Source of the DNA: Spirilliplanes yamanashiensis
GTDB taxonomy: Bacteria > Actinomycetota > Actinomycetes > Mycobacteriales > Micromonosporaceae
Direction: 5' to 3'
DNA: 64,000 bases
NCBI RefSeq assembly: GCF_016863475.1
Contig: NZ_BOOY01000001.1
Coordinates: 186,001 to 250,000, forward strand
Shown: in pieces, positions 46,611 to 55,437 of the stretch
How the letters are laid out: each line of letters opens with the position of its first letter
How positions within the stretch are numbered: the stretch's first letter is position 1
Program-made: the position numbers and the translations under genes
The notes under the pieces: model-generated
Told to the model about the DNA's origin: nothing
The model's database searches: none
What the model saw: the letters and a program-made list of their open reading frames with translations, nothing else

Positions 46611-48008
46611 GTGAGTCACATCGTCATCATCGGTGGCGGCCCGGCCGGGTACGAGGCCGCCCTCGTCGCGGCGCAGCTGGACGCCGAGGTGACCGTCGTC
46701 GAGGCGGAGGGGGCCGGCGGCGCGTGCGTGCTGTCCGACTGCGTGCCGTCCAAGACGTTCATCGCCAGTTCCGAGGTCGTCACCGGCTACTCGCACAACG
46801 AGCAGTTCGGCGTCCACGCGGACCTGCAGGCCGTCACGGTCGACGCCGCCGCGGTCAACGGCCGGGTCAAGCGGCTCGCCCTCGCCCAGTCGGCCGACAT
46901 CCAGGCCAAGCTGGTCAAGGCCGGCGTGCACGTCGTCAGCGGCCGGGCCCGCATCGGCGAGGACACCCTGGGCCACACCCACCGGGTGCTCATCACGCCG
47001 CACGACGGCGAGACCTACCCGGTGGACGCGTCCACCGTCCTGCTCGCGGTCGGGTCGACGCCGCGGGTGCTGCCGAGCGCCGTGCCCGACGGCGAGCGCA
47101 TCCTCGACTGGCGGCAGGTCTACGACCTCACCGAGCTGCCCGGCAAGCTGATCGTCATCGGCTCCGGCGTCACCGGCGCCGAGTTCGCGTCGGCGTACAA
47201 CGCGATGGGCGTCGACGTCACGCTGGTCTCCAGCCGCGACCGGGTCATGCCGCACGAGGACGCCGACGCCGCGATGGCGATCGAGCGGGTGTTCCGCGGC
47301 CGCGGCATGACGATCCTCAACAACTCCCGGGCGGACGGCGTCGAGCGCACCGCCGACGGGGTGCGGGTCACCCTGTCCGACGGGCGCACCGTCGACGGCA
47401 CCCACGCGCTGATGTGCGTCGGCGCGGTGCCGAACACCGCCGGCCTGGGCCTGGAGGAGTACGGCGTCGCCGTCGCCAAGGGCGGCTACGTCACCGTCGA
47501 CCGGGTGTCGCGCACCAACGTGCCCGGCATCTACGCCGCGGGCGACTGCACCGGCGTGCTGCCGCTGGCCAGCGTGGCCGCCATGCAGGGCCGGATCGCC
47601 GTCTGGCACGCGATGGGCGAGGCGGTCGCGCCGCTGCGGCTGCGCACCGTCGCGGCGAACGTGTTCACCGACCCGGAGCTGGCCACCGTCGGCGTCTCGC
47701 AGAACGAGGTGGACAGCGGCAAGACCCCGGCCCGGCAGGTCATGCTGCCGCTGGGCGGCAACGCCCGGGCCAAGATGGCCGGCCTCACCGACGGCTTCGT
47801 CAAGCTGTTCTGCCGGCCCGCCACCGGTCAGGTCGTCGGCGGCGTCGTGGTGGCGCCGAAGGCGAGCGAGCTGATCCTGCCCATCACGATCGCGGTGGAG
47901 AACGGCCTCACGGTGGACCAGCTGGCCCACACGATCACGATCTACCCGTCGCTGTCCGGCTCGATCGCCGAGGCCGCTCGCCAGCTGATGCTGCACGAGC
48001 TGCAGTAG
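46611..48008 (+). CDS. NAD(P)H-quinone dehydrogenase, LpdA-type flavoprotein disulfide reductase
   Basis: 465 aa from GTG with AGGGAG five nt upstream. FAD site IIGGGPAGYEAALVA, NAD(P)H site IGSGVTGAEFA, second FAD site IYAAGDCTG and the dimerisation domain. Cys39 and Cys44 have the spacing of a redox disulfide (GACVLSDC), but the C-terminal HPxxSE motif is changed to YPSLSGS, so the catalytic His is lost. This fits Rv3303c-like quinone reductases better than lipoamide dehydrogenase. The 3-prime 74 nt overlap the opposite-strand DedA gene. Confidence 0.9.
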   Translation: MSHIVIIGGGPAGYEAALVAAQLDAEVTVVEAEGAGGACVLSDCVPSKTFIASSEVVTGYSHNEQFGVHADLQAVTVDAAAVNGRVKRLALAQSADIQAKLVKAGVHVVSGRARIGEDTLGHTHRVLITPHDGETYPVDASTVLLAVGSTPRVLPSAVPDGERILDWRQVYDLTELPGKLIVIGSGVTGAEFASAYNAMGVDVTLVSSRDRVMPHEDADAAMAIERVFRGRGMTILNNSRADGVERTADGVRVTLSDGRTVDGTHALMCVGAVPNTAGLGLEEYGVAVAKGGYVTVDRVSRTNVPGIYAAGDCTGVLPLASVAAMQGRIAVWHAMGEAVAPLRLRTVAANVFTDPELATVGVSQNEVDSGKTPARQVMLPLGGNARAKMAGLTDGFVKLFCRPATGQVVGGVVVAPKASELILPITIAVENGLTVDQLAHTITIYPSLSGSIAEAARQLMLHELQ

Positions 48009-48681
48009 CGGGGCCGTCCTCGTCCTCGTCGTCGTGGCGGCCGCCGAACAGCGCCAGCACCCAGCCCGCGGTGCCGAAGATGACGGCGGCCACCGCGGCG
48101 ACGGCGAACAGCCGCCATGCGGTCTGGGTCAGGGCGGTGCCGCCGATGTGCCCGACCAGGCCGCCGTAGGTGGCCCAGCCGATCGCGGCGGCGCCGTCGT
48201 AGAGCACGTACAGCCGGTACGGGTAGCGCAGCCGCCCCGCCCGGAAGCTCGCCACCATCCGGCCGCCCGGCACGAACCGGCACAGCAGCAGCACCAGCGG
48301 CCCCGGCCGGCGCAGGCCGCGGGTGAACTTCGCGGCGGCCTTGCGCGCGGTCCCGCGCTCGCGCGGCGGCGCGTCTGCTTCGGAGCCGTGCCGCACCCGG
48401 TCGAGCAGCCGCTGCCGGAACGCGGCCAGCCGCCCGCTGCCGCCGTGCGCGCCCGCCGTGCGGCCGAGCTGGTAGCAGCCGAAGTCGCCGAGGAACATGG
48501 CGGTCGCGCCGACCGCGAGGACCAGCGGCAGGCTGAGCCCGCCGTAGACGGTCAGGGCGCCCGCGGTGATCATGATGGCCTGGATGGGCACGACCGGGAC
48601 GTAGGCGTCGACGACCAGCAGGCCGAAGAGGGCGACGTAGGCCCACGCGGGCGTCGCCATCATCGTCAGCAGGTCGGTCAC
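47935..48681 (-). CDS. DedA/VTT-family membrane protein
   Basis: 248 aa from GTG at 48681. Hydrophobic segments with PVVPIQAIMITAGAL, GATAMFLGDFGCYQLGR and the conserved RFVPGGRMVASFRAG motif of the VTT domain, where Arg and Gly are essential in DedA proteins. Family members are linked to lipid carrier recycling and envelope homeostasis. The Arg/Ala-rich tail is encoded antisense to the end of the quinone dehydrogenase gene. Confidence 0.88.
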   Translation of the reverse strand: MTDLLTMMATPAWAYVALFGLLVVDAYVPVVPIQAIMITAGALTVYGGLSLPLVLAVGATAMFLGDFGCYQLGRTAGAHGGSGRLAAFRQRLLDRVRHGSEADAPPRERGTARKAAAKFTRGLRRPGPLVLLLCRFVPGGRMVASFRAGRLRYPYRLYVLYDGAAAIGWATYGGLVGHIGGTALTQTAWRLFAVAAVAAVIFGTAGWVLALFGGRHDDEDEDGPATAARAASAGERPRRSSRTATGRS

Positions 48682-48995
48682 GGTCGAGGACCACCTCGTG
48701 CGCGGTCGGGTCGCATCTGTTCGAGCCTGCGCGTCCCGACCCGCGTTTGACCAGGCCCGCCTCCGGGTGATGCGGGACACGGTACGGCCACAACCGCCGT
48801 CGCGCGCCCATTAACGGCCCCCGGCTCGCCGATTCGTCCCATTCTGCTCGCCTGGTCGGCAATCGGCAGCGGTTCCGGCTGTTTTCGGGCTCACGCGGGA
48901 GGGGTTCCTGCGCGTACGCTTCCAGCGGGTCGCACACACCGGGTCCCCCGTTCCCGGTGTTCGGCCCACGCGCAGCCCCTTCACTGCGGGCGCGC

Positions 48996-49030
48996 CCGGG
49001 CCGTCGGTAGGTCCCGTACCGACGGCCCGG
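48996..49030. terminator. 14-bp perfect hairpin in divergent intergenic region
   Basis: CCGGGCCGTCGGTA (48996-49009) pairs with 49017-49030 around a GGTCCCG loop. It is terminator-like, yet no gene ends next to it on either strand. Confidence 0.7.
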
Positions 49031-49106
49031 CACTGCGCTCCCCACGGCGCATCACCCTCTCGATCAACTCCCGCCCCGTTGTTACGCGCGCGCAACGGCG
49101 CGGGCG

Positions 49107-49112
49107 TAGCGT
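49107..49112 (+). promoter_or_regulatory. -10 element of the leaderless ATP-grasp operon
   Basis: TAGCGT ends six nt before the ATG at 49119; no ribosome-binding site. Confidence 0.5.
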
Positions 49113-49118
49113 GCGGTC

Positions 49119-50702
49119 ATGGCGGACCTGTTCGAGGACTACCGGCTCGGTCCCGGCTGGGACGAGATGTTCGGCGATCCCGGCATGCCCCGGGAGACCT
49201 ACGAGGCCCTCTACGCCACCCTGCAGCCGCTGTCGTCCGCCGAGCTCGGCGTGCGCGCCGAGGTGCTGGCGCGCGCGTTCCTCGACCAGGGCATCACGTT
49301 CGCCCTCAAGGGCGTCGAGCGCCCGTTCCCGCTCGACATCGTGCCGCGCGTCATCGCGGCCGCCGAGTGGCGCACCGTCGAGGCGGGCGTGGCGCAGCGC
49401 ATCCGCGCGCTGGAGGCGTTCCTCGCCGACGTGTACGGCGCCGGCCAGGTGCTCGCCGACGGCGTGGTGCCCCGCCGGCTCATCGCCACCAGCGCCAACT
49501 TCCTGCGCCAGGCGCACGGCATCAACCCCGCCAACGGGGTGCGCGTGCACGTCGCCGGCGTCGACCTGATCCGCGACGAGCAGGGCACGTTCCGGGTGCT
49601 GGAGGACAACGTCCGCATCCCCTCCGGCGTCAGCTACGTGATGGAGAACCGGCGCGCCATGGCGCAGGTGCTGCCCGAGGTGTTCGCGTCCACCCGGATC
49701 CTGCCCGTCGAGTCGTACCCGTCGATGCTGCTGCGGGCCCTGCGCGCGGCCGCGCCCGTCGGCGTCGCGGACCCCACCGTCGTGGTGCTCACCCCCGGCG
49801 TTCACAACTCGGCGTACTTCGAGCACGCGCTGATCGCCCGCGAGATGGGCGTCGAGCTGGTCGAGGGCCGCGACCTGGTGTGCGTCGGCAACGAGGTCGC
49901 CATGCGCACCACGGCCGGCGAGCAGCGCGTCGACGTGATCTACCGGCGCATCGACGACGACTTCCTCGACCCGGTGCAGTTCCGCGCCGACTCGGTGATC
50001 GGCGTGGCCGGGCTGCTCAACGCCGCCCGCGCCGGCCGGGTCACGATCGCCAACGCGGTCGGCAACGGCGTCGCCGACGACAAGCTGCTCTACACGTACG
50101 TGCCGGACCTGGTCCGGTACTACCTGAACGAGGAGCCGCTGCTGCCCAATGTGGAGACGTACCGGCTGGACGAGCCGGGCGTGCTCGACGAGGTGCTGCC
50201 GCGGCTGTCCGAGCTGGTGGTCAAGCCGGTCGACGGGGCGGGCGGCGCGGGCATCGTCATCGGCTCGCAGGCCACCGACGCCGAGCTGGCCGCCGTGCGC
50301 GCGACCGTCTGCGCCAACCCGCGCGGCTGGATCGCCCAGCGCGAGGTGAAGCTGTCCATGGTGCCCACCCTGGTCGGCAACCGGCTGCGGCCGCGGCACG
50401 TCGACCTGCGGCCGTTCGCGGTGAACGACGGCGAGAAGATCTGGGTGCTGCCGGGCGGGCTGACCCGGGTGGCGCTGCCGGAGGGCGCGCTGGTCGTCAA
50501 CTCCAGCCAGGGCGGCGGCTCGAAGGACACCTGGGTGCTGGCCTCGCCGGACGACACGATGGCGTACGAGGAGCCGCACCTGCCGTCGTACACGCCGCCG
50601 GTCGAGCACGACCTGCCGAACTCCCCGGACCCGGGCCCCGGCGCCGGGGCGATCGCCAGCCAGCAACAGCAGCAGCAACAGCAGGAGGCGGGACAGTGCT
50701 GA
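49119..50702 (+). CDS. Circularly permuted ATP-grasp (type 2) ligase
   Basis: 527 aa. FALKGVERPFPLDIVPR, RVLEDNVRIPSGVSYVMENR, VVKPVDGAGGAGI and WIAQREVKLS are the circularly permuted ATP-grasp (DUF404/DUF407) motifs. Such enzymes form amide bonds, and this three-gene cluster has been proposed in the amidoligase literature to make a small peptide tag or metabolite. The C-terminus ends in a run of eight Gln encoded by CAG/CAA repeats. It overlaps the alpha-E gene by 7 nt. Confidence 0.92.
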   Translation: MADLFEDYRLGPGWDEMFGDPGMPRETYEALYATLQPLSSAELGVRAEVLARAFLDQGITFALKGVERPFPLDIVPRVIAAAEWRTVEAGVAQRIRALEAFLADVYGAGQVLADGVVPRRLIATSANFLRQAHGINPANGVRVHVAGVDLIRDEQGTFRVLEDNVRIPSGVSYVMENRRAMAQVLPEVFASTRILPVESYPSMLLRALRAAAPVGVADPTVVVLTPGVHNSAYFEHALIAREMGVELVEGRDLVCVGNEVAMRTTAGEQRVDVIYRRIDDDFLDPVQFRADSVIGVAGLLNAARAGRVTIANAVGNGVADDKLLYTYVPDLVRYYLNEEPLLPNVETYRLDEPGVLDEVLPRLSELVVKPVDGAGGAGIVIGSQATDAELAAVRATVCANPRGWIAQREVKLSMVPTLVGNRLRPRHVDLRPFAVNDGEKIWVLPGGLTRVALPEGALVVNSSQGGGSKDTWVLASPDDTMAYEEPHLPSYTPPVEHDLPNSPDPGPGAGAIASQQQQQQQQEAGQC

Positions 50703-51634
50703 GCCGCATCGCCGAGTCGCTGTACTGGATCGGCCGGTACGTCGAGCGGGCCGAGGACACCGCCCGCATCCTCGACGTGCACCTGCAGCGGATGCTCGCC
50801 GACCCGTGGGTGCAGGAGGAGCAGGCCTGCCGGTCGCTGCTCGGCGTCATGGGCATGAGCCCCGACGACGCCCCCATGTCGTCCGCCCGGGTGGTCAGCC
50901 TGCTCGGCCTCGACGAGCGCAACGCCGGGTCCGTCGTCGGCGCGCTCGCCGCCGCCCGGGAGAACGCCCGTGGCGCCCGCGAGACCGTGTCCAGCGAGAT
51001 GTGGGAGTGCCTCAACGCCACCTGGCACGGCCTGCCCAACGCGCGGCGCCGGGTCGAGCAGGAGGGCGTGCACGCGTTCTTCCGCTGGGTGCGCGAGCGC
51101 TGCGCGGTGATGGCCGGGCTCACCGACGCCACGATGAGCCGCGACGAGGGCTGGCTGTTCCTGGTGCTGGGCCGCAGCATCGAGCGGGTCGACATGACCG
51201 CGCGGCTGCTGTCCACGCACGCCCGCGCCGGCGGCAGCATCCCGTCCTGGCTGACGCTGCTGCGCTCCTGCGGGGCCTGGGAGACCTACCTGCGCACGTA
51301 CCGCGGCTCGCTGGACGACCGGCACGCCGCCGAGTTCCTGCTGCTCGACCGGCTGTTCCCGCGTTCGGTGTTCGCGGCGCTGTCCGCGGCGGAGGGCTGC
51401 CTGGCCGAGCTGGAGCCCGACCCGGGCCGGGCCGGCGTCGCCACCGACGCGCAGCGCATCGTCGGGCGGGCCCGCACCAACCTGGAGTTCCGCGGCGCCG
51501 ACGAGCTGATCGACGACCTGCGGCCCGTCCTGTCGTCGCTGGGCCGCACCTGCTCGCAGGTCAACGACGCGGTGTCGCGCCGCTACTTCCGCCAGACCAC
51601 CGCGGTCAACTGGGTACCGGAGGCCGTCGCGTAA
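50696..51634 (+). CDS. Alpha-E domain protein
   Basis: 312 aa from GTG with AGGAGG seven nt upstream. All helical: MLSRIAESLYWIGRYVERAEDTARILD and VLGRSIERVDMTARLLS are the two conserved helices of the alpha-E family. It always travels with the ATP-grasp and transglutaminase genes and probably works as a partner of the ligase. TAATG junction to the next gene. Confidence 0.93.
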   Translation: MLSRIAESLYWIGRYVERAEDTARILDVHLQRMLADPWVQEEQACRSLLGVMGMSPDDAPMSSARVVSLLGLDERNAGSVVGALAAARENARGARETVSSEMWECLNATWHGLPNARRRVEQEGVHAFFRWVRERCAVMAGLTDATMSRDEGWLFLVLGRSIERVDMTARLLSTHARAGGSIPSWLTLLRSCGAWETYLRTYRGSLDDRHAAEFLLLDRLFPRSVFAALSAAEGCLAELEPDPGRAGVATDAQRIVGRARTNLEFRGADELIDDLRPVLSSLGRTCSQVNDAVSRRYFRQTTAVNWVPEAVA

Positions 51635-52491
51635 TGGACTCCTGGCGTTTGAAGATCAAGCACGAGACCGGCTTCACGTACGCGGGCAAGGTCGGCTCCT
51701 CCTACAACGAGGCGCGCATGTCGCCGCGCAACGAGGCCCGCCAGGCCGTCCTCGACGCCCGCGTGGAGGTGTGGCCGCCCGCCCGCACCTACCGCTACGA
51801 GGACTACTGGGGCACCGGCGTCACCGCGTTCGACGTGCACGCCGCGCACGAGAAGCTCACCGTCACGGCGACCGCCACCGTCGAGACGCTGCCGCCCGGC
51901 GACCTCATCGACCCGGCCGGCGGCGCGTCCTGGGACGACCTGGCCGTCGCCGACGCCGTCGACCGCTGGCACGAGCTGCTGCTGCCCACCGCCCGCACCG
52001 CGCTCGACGAGGAGCTGGCGTCGCTGGCCGAGGCGATCCGCGGCGGCAGCGCCACGCCGCACGCGGCCGCGCTGAGCGTGTGCGAGAAGGTGCGCGAGGA
52101 GGTCGCGTACGTGCCCGGCTCGACCGGCGTGCAGACCGACGCCGTCCAGGCGTGGCGGCTGCGCTCCGGCGTCTGCCAGGACATCAGCCACCTCACGGTG
52201 GGCCTGCTGCGCGCGATGAGCCTGCCCGCCCGGTACGTGTCCGGCTACCTGCACCCGTCGCCCACCGCGGCGATCGGCGACAGCGTGGTCGGCCAGTCGC
52301 ACGCCTGGGTCGAGTGGTGGGTGGGGCGCTGGACGGCGTTCGACCCGACCAACGGCGTGCCCGTGGGTGAACGGCACGTGTCGGTGGGCCGCGGCCGCGA
52401 CTACGGCGACGTCCCGCCCCTGAAGGGCGTCTACTCGGGACCGGCGAACACCGGCCAGGGCGTCGAGGTGACGATCACGCGGCTCCGCTAG
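51634..52491 (+). CDS. Transglutaminase-like cysteine protease-fold protein
   Basis: 285 aa. An N-terminal beta domain (LKIKHETGFTYAG) precedes a transglutaminase core with Cys in RSGVCQDISH, His in GQSHAWVEWW and Asp in FDPTNG. Third gene of the conserved ATP-grasp/alpha-E/transglutaminase set. It may hydrolyse or transfer the amide product of the ligase. Confidence 0.93.
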   Translation: MDSWRLKIKHETGFTYAGKVGSSYNEARMSPRNEARQAVLDARVEVWPPARTYRYEDYWGTGVTAFDVHAAHEKLTVTATATVETLPPGDLIDPAGGASWDDLAVADAVDRWHELLLPTARTALDEELASLAEAIRGGSATPHAAALSVCEKVREEVAYVPGSTGVQTDAVQAWRLRSGVCQDISHLTVGLLRAMSLPARYVSGYLHPSPTAAIGDSVVGQSHAWVEWWVGRWTAFDPTNGVPVGERHVSVGRGRDYGDVPPLKGVYSGPANTGQGVEVTITRLR

Positions 52492-52561
52492 CCACCCGGA
52501 GTTCACCCGCCCGTCGCCTGGCGGCCGGGACGCGACCACGTCGGCACCCGATCGTGGGCCG

Positions 52562-53656
52562 ATGAGCGGTCCCCTGCTGAGTGTGATCGTGCCCGTCCAC
52601 GGCGTCGAGTCGTGCCTGCGGCAGTGCCTCGAGTCGGTGCTGCGCGAGGCCGGCCCCGCCGTGGAGGTGGTGGCGGTCGACGACGCGTCCCCGGACGGCT
52701 GCCCCGCCGTCCTCGACCGGTACGCCGCCCGGGACCCCCGCGTGCGCGTGGTGCGGCTGGCGTCGAACGTCGGCCTGGGCCGCGCCCGCAACGCCGGGCT
52801 GGCCGCCGCCCGCGGCGAGTTCGTCTGGTTCGTCGACGGCGACGACTGGCTGCCCGCGGGCAGCGTGCCCGCCGTCCTCGCCGCGCTGCGCGACCCCGGC
52901 GCCCCCGACGTGCTGCTGCTCGACCACATCCGCGTCCACGAGCCCGACGGCCGGGTCCGCCTCGACCCGAACAGCCGCCTGCTGCGCGGCGTCACCGGCG
53001 CGTTCACCCTGGCCGAGCGCCCCGGCATCCTGGCGGCCCAGCACGCCGCCTGGAACAAGGTGGTGCGCCGCTCCACCCTGCTCGCCTCGGGCATCCGGTT
53101 CCGGCCCGGCTTCTACGAGGACGGCCCGTTCAGCCACGCCCTGCTCATCGCCGCGCCGTCCATCGGCGTCCTCGACCGGGTCTGCTACCACTACCGGCAG
53201 CGGGCGCAGGGCGCCATCACCGGCACCGTCAGCGACCGGCACTTCGAGGCGTTCGAGCAGTACGAGCAGCTGATGGTCACCCTGGACGGGCTGGGCGAGG
53301 CCGCCGCGCCGTACCGGGGCGAGGTGCTGCGCCTGGTCGTCGACCACCTGCTCGTCATCGCCGGCAACCCGGGCCGGGTGCCGCCCGCCCGCCGCGGCGA
53401 GTTCTTCCACCGCATCGCCGAGTTCCGCCGCCGCCACCTGCCGCCGGGCGGCTACCCGGCGCCGGCCGGGGTGGCGGGCGTCAAGCACCGCATCGTGGCC
53501 CGCGACGCCTTCCGCGCGTACGCGACCCTGCGGCACGCGTACCGCCTGCTCGGCCTCCTGCCCCGCGCCCGCCGCACCCCGGTGACACACGTGCCGATCC
53601 CGGCCGCGCCGATCCCGGCGCAGCGCTCGGCCCCGCCGGCCCGGCTGAACCGCTAG
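52562..53656 (+). CDS. Family 2 glycosyltransferase
   Basis: 364 aa. GT-A fold: LLSVIVPVHGVESCLRQCLESV, VVAVDDASPDG, VGLGRARNAGLAAARGEFVWF and the DGDDW metal-binding motif near residue 95. The C-terminal part with SDRHFEAFEQYEQL resembles GT2 enzymes that build teichoic acid or surface glycans. No membrane segments. Its stop lies inside a 21-bp tandem duplication. Confidence 0.9.
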   Translation: MSGPLLSVIVPVHGVESCLRQCLESVLREAGPAVEVVAVDDASPDGCPAVLDRYAARDPRVRVVRLASNVGLGRARNAGLAAARGEFVWFVDGDDWLPAGSVPAVLAALRDPGAPDVLLLDHIRVHEPDGRVRLDPNSRLLRGVTGAFTLAERPGILAAQHAAWNKVVRRSTLLASGIRFRPGFYEDGPFSHALLIAAPSIGVLDRVCYHYRQRAQGAITGTVSDRHFEAFEQYEQLMVTLDGLGEAAAPYRGEVLRLVVDHLLVIAGNPGRVPPARRGEFFHRIAEFRRRHLPPGGYPAPAGVAGVKHRIVARDAFRAYATLRHAYRLLGLLPRARRTPVTHVPIPAAPIPAQRSAPPARLNR

Positions 53657-53680
53657 CCGGCCCGGCTGAACCGCTAGCCG
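53635..53680. repeat. 21-bp tandem duplication across two convergent stop codons
   Basis: 53635-53655 is repeated exactly at 53656-53676, with four more matching bases. The TAG of the glycosyltransferase lies at 53654-53656, and the minus-strand TAG of the biotin carboxylase at 53674-53676. Each copy contains both potential stops. Confidence 0.9.
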
Positions 53681-55413
53681 ATCCGGCAGACCACCGTGCC
53701 GGCGCCGATGACGGCGCCCACCTTCAGGGCCAGGTCGCTGACCGTGCCCGCGGTGTGCGCGTGCAGCGGTTGCTCCATCTTCATCGCCTCGACCACGGCG
53801 ATCAGGTCGCCCTCGCCGACCTGGTCGCCGTCGGCGACGGCCACCTTGACGACGGTGCCCTGCATGGGCGCGACCAGCGCGTCGCCGCCGGCCGCGGCCG
53901 CGCCGCCGCCCGCCGCGCGCCGGGCCGGGGCGCGTTTCGGGCCGCCGCTGCCGCCCGTACCCGTGACCAGGCCGGCGGGCAGGCGGACCTCGAGCCGCTT
54001 GCCGCCCACCTCGACCACGACGGACGTGCGTTCCGCCGGCTCGCCGCGCGCGGCCGGGGCGGCGTACGCGGGGATCCGGTTGTCGAACTCGGTCTCGATC
54101 CACCGGGTGTGGACGGTGAGTTCGGCGAACGCGGGGTCGCGCACGACGGCCCGGTGGAACGGCAGGGCGGTGGCGAGTCCCTCCAGGACGGTCTCGTCGA
54201 GGGCGCGCCGGGCCCGCTCCAGGGCCTGGGTGCGGGTCTCGCCGGTGACGACGATCTTGGCGAGCAGGCTGTCGAAGTTGCCGCCGACGACGCTGCCCCG
54301 CTCGACGCCGGCGTCGACGCGCACGCCGGGCCCGGTGGGCCAGGTCAGGTCGGTGACGGTGCCGGGGGCGGGCAGGAAGCCGCGGCCCGGGTCCTCGCCG
54401 TTGATGCGGAACTCGATGGCGTGCCCGCGCGGCGCCGGGTCCTCGGTGAGCCGCAGGCGCTCGCCGGCGGCGATGGCGAACTGCTCGCGGACCAGGTCGA
54501 CGCCGGCGGTCTCCTCGGTGACCGGGTGCTCGACCTGCAGCCGGGTGTTGACTTCCAGGAACGACACCGTGCCGTCGGCGCCGACCAGGTATTCGACCGT
54601 GCCGGCGCCGTGGTAGCCGGCCTCGCGGCAGATCGCCTTGGCGCTGTCGTGGATCTGCCGCCGCTGGGCGTCGGTGAGGAACGGCGCGGGCGCCTCCTCG
54701 ACGAGTTTCTGGTGGCGGCGCTGCAGCGAGCAGTCGCGGGTGCCGACGACGACGACGTTGCCGTGGGTGTCGGCCAGCACCTGCGCTTCGACATGCCGGG
54801 GCCGGTCCAGGTACCGCTCGACGAAGCACTCGCCGCGGCCGAAGGCGGCGACGGCCTCGCGGGTGGCCGACTCGAACAGCGCCGGGATCTCGTCGCGGGT
54901 GCGGGCCACCTTGAGGCCGCGCCCGCCGCCGCCGAACGCGGCCTTGATGGCGACCGGCAGCCCGTGGGCGTCGGCGAACGCCTCGATCTCGGCGGCGTCG
55001 CGGACGGGCTCGGCGGTGCCGGGCACCAGCGGGGCGCCGGCGCGCTGCGCGATGTGCCGGGCGGTGACCTTGTCGCCCAGGTCGCGGATGGCCTGCGGGC
55101 TCGGCCCGATCCAGGTGAGGCCCGCGTCGAGGACGGCCTGGGCGAAGTCGGCGTTCTCCGACAGGAACCCGTATCCGGGGTGGACGGCGTCCGCGCCCGC
55201 CTGCGCGGCGCGGTCCAGCAGCTTGTCGATGCGCAGGTACGTGTCGGTGGCGGTGTCGCCGCCCAGCGCGTACGCCTCGTCGGCGGCCCGCACGTGGGGG
55301 GCGTCGCGGTCGCTGTCGGCGTAGACGGCGACGCTGGCCAGGCCCGCGTCACGGCAGGCCCGGGCGACCCGGACGGCGATCTCGCCCCGATTGGCGATCA
55401 GGATCTTGCGCAC
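53674..55413 (-). CDS. Acyl-CoA carboxylase alpha subunit (biotin carboxylase plus biotin carrier)
   Basis: 579 aa from GTG. Biotin carboxylase domain: [41 protein letters not shown] (ATP-grasp Gly loop), [14 protein letters not shown]. The C-terminal biotinyl domain has AMKM with Lys545 as the biotinylated residue. It carboxylates biotin for an acetyl- or propionyl-CoA carboxylase with an AccD partner and the epsilon subunit encoded at 62282. No accD is nearby. Divergent from the PadR gene through a symmetric promoter. Confidence 0.95.
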   Translation of the reverse strand: MRKILIANRGEIAVRVARACRDAGLASVAVYADSDRDAPHVRAADEAYALGGDTATDTYLRIDKLLDRAAQAGADAVHPGYGFLSENADFAQAVLDAGLTWIGPSPQAIRDLGDKVTARHIAQRAGAPLVPGTAEPVRDAAEIEAFADAHGLPVAIKAAFGGGGRGLKVARTRDEIPALFESATREAVAAFGRGECFVERYLDRPRHVEAQVLADTHGNVVVVGTRDCSLQRRHQKLVEEAPAPFLTDAQRRQIHDSAKAICREAGYHGAGTVEYLVGADGTVSFLEVNTRLQVEHPVTEETAGVDLVREQFAIAAGERLRLTEDPAPRGHAIEFRINGEDPGRGFLPAPGTVTDLTWPTGPGVRVDAGVERGSVVGGNFDSLLAKIVVTGETRTQALERARRALDETVLEGLATALPFHRAVVRDPAFAELTVHTRWIETEFDNRIPAYAAPAARGEPAERTSVVVEVGGKRLEVRLPAGLVTGTGGSGGPKRAPARRAAGGGAAAAGGDALVAPMQGTVVKVAVADGDQVGEGDLIAVVEAMKMEQPLHAHTAGTVSDLALKVGAVIGAGTVVCRIG

Positions 55414-55420
55414 GGGCTCC

Positions 55421-55430
55421 AGCCTATCCT
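55421..55430. promoter_or_regulatory. Symmetric bidirectional -10 element (carboxylase / padR)
   Basis: AGCCTATCCT contains TATCCT on the plus strand (55425-55430, seven nt before the padR GTG) and TAGGCT on the minus strand (55421-55426, seven nt before the carboxylase GTG). The two hexamers share the central TA. Confidence 0.65.
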
Positions 55431-55437
55431 TGGCGGC

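Larger units (their letters stand above)
48682..49118. other. Hairpin-rich divergent intergenic region
   Basis: 437 nt between the DedA and ATP-grasp genes with no credible protein gene. It contains an 8-bp stem-loop (48936-48960) and a perfect 14-bp stem-loop (48996-49030), and ends in the TAGCGT element of the ATP-grasp gene. A small RNA or riboregulatory leader on one strand is possible. Confidence 0.5.

Noticed and set aside
48811-49095. 94-codon minus-strand open frame in the DedA/ATP-grasp gap
   Set aside because: No conserved motifs, and it crosses both hairpins.
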